The notes under the pieces were generated by a model that did not search any database, was not told where the DNA came from, and saw only the letters and a list, made by a program, of their open reading frames with translations. DNA of 64,000 nucleotides from NCBI GenBank assembly GCA_029262795.1, contig JAJCYT010000031.1, positions 310,001 through 374,000 on the forward strand. The letters are read 5' to 3'. Shown piece after piece: positions 56,902 through 64,000 of the stretch; within the stretch, counting starts at the first letter, position 1, and each line of letters starts with the position of its first letter. Source of the stretch: Candidatus Fraserbacteria bacterium (GTDB lineage: Bacteria > Bipolaricaulota > Bipolaricaulia > RBG-16-55-9 > JAJCYT01). Both the position numbers and the translations under genes were made by a program.

Positions 56902-57849
56902 ATGAACAAACAATTGGTTGTGGTTGCCCTGGGCGGCAATGCCATCTTGCAGCCTGGACAAAAAGGGACATTTGAAGAGCAATATGAAAATATCAAAAGC
57001 ACCTGTGCCCAACTGGCCAAAATGGTGTTAAGCGGCAATTACAACATTGTGATCACGCATGGCAACGGACCACAGGTGGGCAATCTGCTGTTACAAAACG
57101 ACATTGCCAAGGACACCATTCCACCCATGCCTTTGGATATCTGCGGCGCACAGAGTCAGGGCTTCATTGGCTACATGATGCAGCAAACATTGAACAATCA
57201 TTTCGTCGAAGCGGGTCAAGAAAATATTCCTGTGGCAACCATTGTGACACAAGTGCTGGTGGATCCAAAGGATCCTGCCTTTGAGAATCCGAGCAAGCCT
57301 GTGGGCGCTTTCTACTCTGAAGCAGAAGCCAAACAGCTTGAAGCTGAAAAGGGTTTTGTAATGAAGGAAGACGCAGGTCGAGGCTGGCGTCGTGTGGTGC
57401 CTTCACCGCAACCGCTCGGTATTTATGAAAAAAATACGGTCAACGATTTGCTGGCTGCCAACAATGTGATCATCACCTCCGGCGGGGGTGGTATTCCTGT
57501 GATGCTGCAAGATAAAAAACTGGTTGGCATTGAAGCTGTGATTGACAAAGATCGCTCCGGTAAAGTGTTGGCAGAATCTATCGGTGCGGACGTGTTGATG
57601 ATTTTGACCGATGTTAATGCGGTTAAGATCAATTATGGCAAACCGGATGAACAGGATCTCAGCCAAGTCAGTGTTTCCAAAGTTGAACAACTTATCAGTG
57701 AGGGGCACTTTGCCGCAGGCAGCATGGGGCCCAAAGTGGAGGCTTGTGTTTCTTTTGCAAAAAAGGGAAAACGCTCAGTGATTGCGTCGCTTCATGAAGC
57801 ACTTGAAGCGTTGGAAGGCAAGGCAGGCACAACATTCTTGCCTGATTAA
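56902..57849 (+). CDS. arcC: Carbamate kinase
   Basis: VVVALGGNAILQPGQKGTFEEQ; ITHGNGPQVGNLLLQ; RRVVPSPQPLGIYE; ITSGGGGIPV; FAAGSMGPKVEACVSF. Confidence 0.96.
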   Translation: MNKQLVVVALGGNAILQPGQKGTFEEQYENIKSTCAQLAKMVLSGNYNIVITHGNGPQVGNLLLQNDIAKDTIPPMPLDICGAQSQGFIGYMMQQTLNNHFVEAGQENIPVATIVTQVLVDPKDPAFENPSKPVGAFYSEAEAKQLEAEKGFVMKEDAGRGWRRVVPSPQPLGIYEKNTVNDLLAANNVIITSGGGGIPVMLQDKKLVGIEAVIDKDRSGKVLAESIGADVLMILTDVNAVKINYGKPDEQDLSQVSVSKVEQLISEGHFAAGSMGPKVEACVSFAKKGKRSVIASLHEALEALEGKAGTTFLPD

Positions 57850-58712
57850 GCTTTGAGTTTTTTTGCAATGGCTTTGGCAAGTGTTTCTCTTGAATCGGGA
57901 TTGAATTTCATCAGCAATTCAGGGTCAATGAGTTCGGATTCGCTCAACAACAGTGTATCCTCATCAGGGATCATGTCGATGCGTGCATACAGTGTATGAT
58001 TGCAGGATACCATTAATGCGTGGCGAGCTTGTTTAATTTGGGCATCGGTGGGGTCAATGAGTTTACTGGAACTGTCAAATTCGCTCTGAGTTCTGAAATC
58101 GTCTTGTTTCGGCGTTTTTAAAACGGTGTGCGTCAACGCATTATCAATGAACACAAAAGAGTATTCACCAGTTTCTTGAACCGAAGTTAAAAATGGCTGA
58201 ATCAGAATTTCAGAAGTTTTCAAGATTTCATCAAATATTTGTTGGCAATCAGATAATGTTTCAACCGATGCGGTGACTGTTTTGTAAGCGGACGCAGAAA
58301 TTGCTGGTTTGATGACAATATTTTTCCAGCCTCGCTGCTTTAAATCTGTTTCGATCAAATTGATGTTTGAGTCCGTGAAAAATGCTGAAGGGACGATAGG
58401 GACGCCTTGCCTCTCCAGCGTTTGCAAATAGCGCTTTGTGATGTTTGCTCGCAACGTTTTCGTATCGTTCCACACTTGACATGAAAGTTGGTCTACATGA
58501 TCCAGCCAGCGCATAAAAGCATTTGTGTGCAGATGGTAATTCCAGGCAGAACGCAGATTGATCAATGCAAAAGATGTCCAGTCTACAGAAGCATCATCCC
58601 AGGAAACGATGGATGAAGCAATGCCTTGGTGTTCCAAAGCTTCCTTGAGCATCTGATTCTCAGCGGCATGAGCAAATTCCAGACTGGTGACAATACCAAC
58701 CAACTGGCTCAT
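57846..58712 (-). CDS. ATP-grasp family protein of unknown substrate
   Basis: NIVIKPAISASAYKT; ILIQPFLTSVQETGEYSFVFID; ARIDMIPDEDTLLLSESELIDPELLMKFNPDS. Confidence 0.75.
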   Translation of the reverse strand: MSQLVGIVTSLEFAHAAENQMLKEALEHQGIASSIVSWDDASVDWTSFALINLRSAWNYHLHTNAFMRWLDHVDQLSCQVWNDTKTLRANITKRYLQTLERQGVPIVPSAFFTDSNINLIETDLKQRGWKNIVIKPAISASAYKTVTASVETLSDCQQIFDEILKTSEILIQPFLTSVQETGEYSFVFIDNALTHTVLKTPKQDDFRTQSEFDSSSKLIDPTDAQIKQARHALMVSCNHTLYARIDMIPDEDTLLLSESELIDPELLMKFNPDSRETLAKAIAKKLKA

Positions 58713-59626
58713 TGATTCACCATCTCCGTATTGTTGAGTTTTTCCAACGCCAGTGCCAGCGAGTGTGTGCCCAGGCGGCCATGCCCCTGAGCTTTGAGTG
58801 CCACATAAAGCTGTTCAGCCAGCGCCAGGCCAGGGAGGCTGAGGTTCATGCGTTTGGCTTCGGCCAGAGCGATGCCCATGTCTTTGACAAAATGTTCAAC
58901 GAAAAAGCCAGGATCAAAATTACGCTGAATAATCCTGGGGCCGTAATTGCTCAACGACCATGACCCTGCTGCACCGCCACCAATCGCGCCTAATACAGTT
59001 TCCAAGTCCAAACCAGCCTTGTGGGCATACATCATGCCTTCGACCATGCCGATCATGCCGGTGGCAATCACGGTTTGATTCACCATTTTGGTGTGCTGGC
59101 CGCTGCCTGCTGGTCCCATATGGGTCATGCTTTTGCCCATCGCCTGCCACAAGGGATCGAGCGCTTGAACCACCGATGTTTCCCCGCCGACCATGATCGT
59201 GAGCTTTGCTTCTCGTGCGCCAACATCTCCGCCAGAAACAGGTGCATCGACGCTATGAATGCTTTTTTCTTTGGCTTTTTGATTAATTTCAACTGCGAGT
59301 GACGGTTCGCTGGTGGTCATATCCACCATGATGCCACCCGATTTCATCCCATTCAGAACGCCGTCTTTGCCAAGAAATACAGATCGAACATCATTTGGAT
59401 ACCCCACAATGGCAATCACCACATCAGATTGTTCAGCCACTTCCTGAGGTGAGTGTGCCAGCACCGCACCTTTTTCGACCAACGGCTTCGTTTTTTCAGC
59501 CGAACGGTTATACACCGTTGCGTTGAAACCTGCATTCATACAGTGTTCACACATCCAGCGCCCCATGACGCCAGTGCCGATCCACCCTAGTTTTGTTTCA
59601 CCTGGAACAACGTTGATATGGCTCAT
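58709..59626 (-). CDS. 3-hydroxyisobutyrate dehydrogenase-family NAD(P)-dependent oxidoreductase
   Basis: LGWIGTGVMGRWMCEHCMNAGFNATVYNR; VDAPVSGGDVGAREAKLTIMVGG; GSGQHTKMVNQ. Confidence 0.94.
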   Translation of the reverse strand: MSHINVVPGETKLGWIGTGVMGRWMCEHCMNAGFNATVYNRSAEKTKPLVEKGAVLAHSPQEVAEQSDVVIAIVGYPNDVRSVFLGKDGVLNGMKSGGIMVDMTTSEPSLAVEINQKAKEKSIHSVDAPVSGGDVGAREAKLTIMVGGETSVVQALDPLWQAMGKSMTHMGPAGSGQHTKMVNQTVIATGMIGMVEGMMYAHKAGLDLETVLGAIGGGAAGSWSLSNYGPRIIQRNFDPGFFVEHFVKDMGIALAEAKRMNLSLPGLALAEQLYVALKAQGHGRLGTHSLALALEKLNNTEMVNQ

Positions 59627-59805
59627 TTTGATGCACCTTTCAGTGGGTTTGCTCAATCATGTTTGTTCAAAGTTTTACTGTCTAAGAGGCTGAGAATTCA
59701 AATCGGATTTTGAAACAGATACAGCATCTTGTACCATTTAAAGGAGTTAAGCACAATTGTTCGTGGTTTTTCTACAGATTTCAAGAAAGCTGAGGCATCC
59801 TATTT

Positions 59806-62595
59806 ATGTTCGCCTGGTTCCGTTGGGACAGTTTGAGTACCAAAATTATTGTGTGGACGTTTGTGCCTACGGCCATCATTCTCTTGGCCGTGGCCCTAGT
59901 GGCCCTGAATGCCTATCAGGAAGTTACACAGGATCTGGTGATTGAACGCGATCTGGAATTAACGCGGCTGGCGTCTAATCAGTTGATCTTTGAATTGGCC
60001 GAATATGCCGAATTGCTCATGGACACCATCCGTACAGCCAACATTTATACTGGTGACCCGATGCACCAACAAGGGGCTTTGGTCCAGGCGTATGACCGGT
60101 TGTCGGTGTTTGATGGGGGTGTGGTCGTTCTCAATGAGGAAGGCACGGTGGCTGCCACCTTGCCACATCGACCCGGCTTGATGAACCAGGATTGGTCGGA
60201 GCTGGATTTTTTTCAAAATTTAAGCCAGCATTTTCAACAGTTCAATGCCGATGAATCGAAAGAGTTAGAGATTTTCTTTTCAGACATTCTGCCCGATCCC
60301 AGTCAAAGCTATAAAGATGTGATTGGTATTCCATTGCCAATTGTCGACCTTCAACGCAATGTGTTTCGTGGGGTAATCTTTGGCATGTTTCGCCTTGATC
60401 CAGGCAGTGACAATGCGTTTTTTAATATCATCCACGATCTTGAGTTGGGCGACATCGGGACCAAATATCTGGTGGATGGCAATGGTCGGATGATTTATCA
60501 CTCAAATCCGGAAAAAATTGGCAGTGATTTCATTGGCAAGGATGTTTCAGATTTGTTTGTGGTGCAGCAGGTGTTGCAAGCTCAGGAAGGTTCAATGCGG
60601 ACCACAGACATCAACAACCAGGACATTGTGGCAGGCTATTCTCCAGTGATGTACACCCGTTGGGGGCTGATCACTGAAGAAAGCTGGGCGGTGCTCACTT
60701 CTGACAGTCACAATCATCGAAAATATTTGTATGCCTTGCTTATTTTGGGTGTCATCGTGCCCACTTTGCTGGTGACCATTGGGGTCAAACGCATTATGCG
60801 CCCCATCGAATTGCTGATGGACGCGGCGCAGAAAGTGGCCAAAGGTCGATTTGGGCAACCCATCAAAGTGTCTAGCCAGGATGAAATTGGCCAGCTGGCC
60901 GAGCAGTTTAACATCATGGCTTCGGAGCTTCAGGAATCCTATCAATTTATGGAGCAACGCGTGGATGCGCGCACACGAAAACTTTCGGCCTTGTATGAAA
61001 TTACCTCAGTGGCCAACGAATCATTGGATTTAGATACCACCATTGAGCGCACGTTTTATCAAGTATTGGATGCATTTGAAACCCAAATAGGGTCTATTCA
61101 GTTGTTGGACGAATCTGAAACTGTGTTGCATCTGGCGATTCAAAAAGGCATTCCTGACGAAATTACTGATGCCATTGAAAAAATGCCGCCTGGAATGGGA
61201 CTTGGCTATTGGATTGTGGAAAACAAACAACCCTTGATTGTTGGCGATGTCACCAAAGATAAAAGAGTTTCAGAACGAACCAAACATATGCCAGTCCATG
61301 CTTATGCAGGGGTGCCGATTCGGGCCAAGAAAAAAATTCTGGGTGTGTTGAGTGTTGCAAAAGAAGGCGCACATCAATTCAGTGCGGATGATGTTGCCTT
61401 GCTGGCAACCATTGCAGACCAACTCGGAGTGGCCCTTGAAAACGCTCGGCTGTATGAAGCAGAACAACGGCGCGCAGAGCAATTTAGGGTCATTGGTGAA
61501 GTGGGCAAGCACATCACTTCGATTCTAGATTTAGATCAATTGCTGATTCAAATAGCGACGCTGGTGCAAGGTGCGTTTGATTTTTATCACATTGCCATTG
61601 GGCTAATTGAAGAAAATGAAGTGGTCTATAAAGTAGGCGCTGGTCCTCTGTGGAAAGAACTTGGCAATCAGTTCCCAGAGGATCGTTTTCAGGTCGGTAA
61701 AGAAGGGATCTCCGGCTGGGTGGCAGCCACAGGTGAGCCATTGCTGGTGCCGGATGTGTCGCAAGATTCGAGGTTTGTTTTCGCTAAATTTGGTGGGGAT
61801 CGAATTCAGTCAGAATTGGCGGTGCCCATCAAAGCCAAGGGCAAGGTCATTGGGGTTTTGGATGCACAGAGCAACGAACTGAATCACTTTGACCAGAGTG
61901 ATATGATGTTGTTGCAATTGCTGGCGGACCAGGCAGGTATCGCCATTGAAAATGCTCAGCTCTATGAACAAGCTGAACAGGCAGCAATCATGGAAGAACG
62001 CAGCCGTTTGGCCCGTGATCTGCACGATTCGGTTACGCAATCGCTGTATAGTGTGACTTTGTTTGCTGAGGCAGCCAAACGCTTGGCCAAAAACAATGAT
62101 CTGGAAGGCACCGAAGATTACCTGCAACAATTGGGCGACAATTCACAACAGGCATTGAAGGAATTGCGCCTTTTGGTCTACCAGCTCAGGCCATCCACGC
62201 TGGAGCACGAAGGGTTGATCGGGGCTTTAAAACATCGCCTAAACACCGTTGAAGAACGTGCTGGGGTAAAAACGGAATTGGTGGTCAACGGGGCTGCGGA
62301 CCTGGAAGAGTCAGTTGAAGAAGCACTGTATCGCATTGCTCAGGAAGCACTCAACAACTCTTTAAAACACTCAGCCGCCAGCTTGGTCAAGGTAGAGTTT
62401 TCCTCTGAGGCAGATCAAGTGGCTTTAAGCGTTCATGACAACGGACAGGGTTTTGACCCATCTCAAGCCAGCCAGAATGGCGGCATTGGCATGATCAGCA
62501 TGCGAGAACGGATTGAAAAGCTGGGCGGCAAGCTGCATATTGATTCTGCACCTGGCAAAGGCACCCAGATTCAATGTTCGTTAAGTTTGACCTGA
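59806..62595 (+). CDS. Sensor histidine kinase: N-terminal TM-flanked sensor, HAMP, two GAF, HisKA_3/HATPase
   Basis: Two TMs around a ~290-aa sensor; HAMP RIMRPIELLMDAAQKVAKG; RLARDLHDSVTQSLYSVTLFAEAAK; HATPase EEALYRIAQEALNNSLKHS, DNGQGF. Confidence 0.92.
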   Translation: MFAWFRWDSLSTKIIVWTFVPTAIILLAVALVALNAYQEVTQDLVIERDLELTRLASNQLIFELAEYAELLMDTIRTANIYTGDPMHQQGALVQAYDRLSVFDGGVVVLNEEGTVAATLPHRPGLMNQDWSELDFFQNLSQHFQQFNADESKELEIFFSDILPDPSQSYKDVIGIPLPIVDLQRNVFRGVIFGMFRLDPGSDNAFFNIIHDLELGDIGTKYLVDGNGRMIYHSNPEKIGSDFIGKDVSDLFVVQQVLQAQEGSMRTTDINNQDIVAGYSPVMYTRWGLITEESWAVLTSDSHNHRKYLYALLILGVIVPTLLVTIGVKRIMRPIELLMDAAQKVAKGRFGQPIKVSSQDEIGQLAEQFNIMASELQESYQFMEQRVDARTRKLSALYEITSVANESLDLDTTIERTFYQVLDAFETQIGSIQLLDESETVLHLAIQKGIPDEITDAIEKMPPGMGLGYWIVENKQPLIVGDVTKDKRVSERTKHMPVHAYAGVPIRAKKKILGVLSVAKEGAHQFSADDVALLATIADQLGVALENARLYEAEQRRAEQFRVIGEVGKHITSILDLDQLLIQIATLVQGAFDFYHIAIGLIEENEVVYKVGAGPLWKELGNQFPEDRFQVGKEGISGWVAATGEPLLVPDVSQDSRFVFAKFGGDRIQSELAVPIKAKGKVIGVLDAQSNELNHFDQSDMMLLQLLADQAGIAIENAQLYEQAEQAAIMEERSRLARDLHDSVTQSLYSVTLFAEAAKRLAKNNDLEGTEDYLQQLGDNSQQALKELRLLVYQLRPSTLEHEGLIGALKHRLNTVEERAGVKTELVVNGAADLEESVEEALYRIAQEALNNSLKHSAASLVKVEFSSEADQVALSVHDNGQGFDPSQASQNGGIGMISMRERIEKLGGKLHIDSAPGKGTQIQCSLSLT

Positions 62596-62614
62596 GGCGG
62601 ATGAAAGGCACGCA

Positions 62615-64000
62615 ATGGCCATGAACACATTTAAAACATTTGACCTGCTAAAAGAAGTGCCCTTGTTTGCCCAGTTTAAAGACAAGGAACTCGAGCTGGT
62701 GTTACAGGGCGCGAAACAGCAGGTATTTGAAACCGATGAGGTCATCATCCGTGAAAATGAATTGGGGGATGAATTTTTTCTTATCCTCGAAGGCCAGGTG
62801 GAAGTCCGCAAAGGGCAGGAACCCTTGGCGGTACTGAATTCTGGTCAGTTTTTTGGTGAAATGGTGCTGTTGGACAAGGCGGTGCGTTCTGCTGATGTGA
62901 TTTCACTGGTGCCGACCAAGTGTCTGATTTTAAGCCATCACATATTGCGTGAGCTTATTATCACTCATCCAGACATGTCACTCAAGATGTTGGCCGAAAT
63001 GGCCCGTCGCCTGCGAAACACAGATCAAGAGTCTTATGCCGCCTTGGAGCAACGAGTGGCCGACCGCACTCGTGAGCTGTCTGCTTTATACGAAGTCACG
63101 GCTGTATCCAGCCAATCGCTCAGTTTGGATGCAACTTTAGAGCAGTTGTTAGCGCGTTCCATTGAAGCGATGAATGCTGAAATGGGCGTGATTCACCTGC
63201 TGGATAAACAAAAAGCCACCCTCAATTTGGCGGTACAGCGCGGCCTGCCACAAGTGGTGGCCGAAGAGCTTGCCTGTATTGATGTGGATGACAGTTTTTG
63301 GGACTGGGTATTAAAGCATAAAGAACCCATGTTGATTCCCGATGTCACCCAGCATTCTGAAAGAAGATCTAAACACATCATGGATATGCATCCGCAAACC
63401 CTGTTGATGGTGCCGATGCGCTCGGAGGGCAAAGTGTTGGGTATCATTGACTTGTTTCGTGATGCTGAACAGCCTTTCAATGTTGAAGACGTGGCGTTGC
63501 TGGCCTCAATTGGAGATCAGGCTGGCGTGGTGGTCGAAAATGCTCGTCTGCGACTTCAGGCTGAAGAGGCTGCTGTGATGGAAGAACGTGGCCGTTTGGC
63601 GCGCGATTTACATGATTCGGTCACTCAGTCGATCTACAGTGTGACCTTGTTTGCCGAAGCTGCCCACCGCTTGCTGGGTGAAGAGAAAGTCGATAATGCG
63701 AAAGAGTATGTGCAACAACTGAGTGAAACCGCCCAGCAGGCATTAAAGGAAGTTCGTTTGCTGGTGTATGAACTGCGGCCTTCACTGCTGAAGCAGGAAG
63801 GCTTGATTGGAGCATTGCAGCAACGGTTGAACACGGTGGAAGAGCGCGCAAACATGCAGGCCAAATTTATCCACAATGGCGATATTGAACTGAGTAAGCC
63901 TGTCGAGTTGGGCCTTTACCATATTGCACAGGAAGCCTTGAACAACGCGCTTAAGCATTCTGCTGCCAATTCGGTCACTTTGCGCATAAATGCTTCAGAA
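62615..64000 (+). CDS. Sensor histidine kinase with N-terminal cyclic-nucleotide-binding (CAP_ED) domain, GAF and HisKA_3 (truncated by window end)
   Basis: MNTFKTFDLLKEVPLFAQFKDKELELVLQGAKQQVFETDEVIIRENELGDEFFLILEGQVEV...GQFFGEMVLLDKAVRSADV; RLARDLHDSVTQSIYSVTLFAEAAH; open at the window end and so absent from the ORF track. Confidence 0.88.
   Translation, partial: MAMNTFKTFDLLKEVPLFAQFKDKELELVLQGAKQQVFETDEVIIRENELGDEFFLILEGQVEVRKGQEPLAVLNSGQFFGEMVLLDKAVRSADVISLVPTKCLILSHHILRELIITHPDMSLKMLAEMARRLRNTDQESYAALEQRVADRTRELSALYEVTAVSSQSLSLDATLEQLLARSIEAMNAEMGVIHLLDKQKATLNLAVQRGLPQVVAEELACIDVDDSFWDWVLKHKEPMLIPDVTQHSERRSKHIMDMHPQTLLMVPMRSEGKVLGIIDLFRDAEQPFNVEDVALLASIGDQAGVVVENARLRLQAEEAAVMEERGRLARDLHDSVTQSIYSVTLFAEAAHRLLGEEKVDNAKEYVQQLSETAQQALKEVRLLVYELRPSLLKQEGLIGALQQRLNTVEERANMQAKFIHNGDIELSKPVELGLYHIAQEALNNALKHSAANSVTLRINASE

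Overview
64-kb bacterial chromosomal window, mostly housekeeping genes interleaved with many secreted or lipoprotein genes of unknown function. Recognisable genes: groES-groEL with a TTGACA-17-TAGAAT promoter and a CIRCE-like operator, uvrC, gpsA, gcvT, glnS, ruvB, rsmD, ribF, tsaB, etfBA, an nrnA-like DHH gene, moaD-like, an arcC-like carbamate kinase, a LMW-PTP/fructosamine-kinase pair, a molybdopterin oxidoreductase next to a fused FeS-NrfD subunit, and two tandem GAF/HisKA_3 sensor kinases (the second runs off the window). RNA genes: one tRNA-Ala(GGC) and one tmRNA (ssrA, minus strand). No CRISPR array, IS element, prophage or defence island was recognised. Items most worth a second look: (1) a ~60-aa EF-hand/dockerin-like 'W' domain in four separate secreted proteins; (2) a DUF4004(YhbD-like)/small membrane protein/bactofilin-like operon with a MerR-style palindrome between its -35 and -10; (3) CRP-like palindromes upstream of a secreted coiled-coil gene, beside an internally deleted class III cyclase relic; (4) a 6 x 48-aa Cys-containing repeat protein; (5) a structured intergenic RNA candidate with its own terminator; (6) a MoaD-like gene overlapping a second small protein that also ends in Gly-Gly; (7) an FeS-NrfD fusion oxidoreductase lacking an obvious Tat signal. 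All calls come from reading sequence and the supplied ORF translations; no database search was run.
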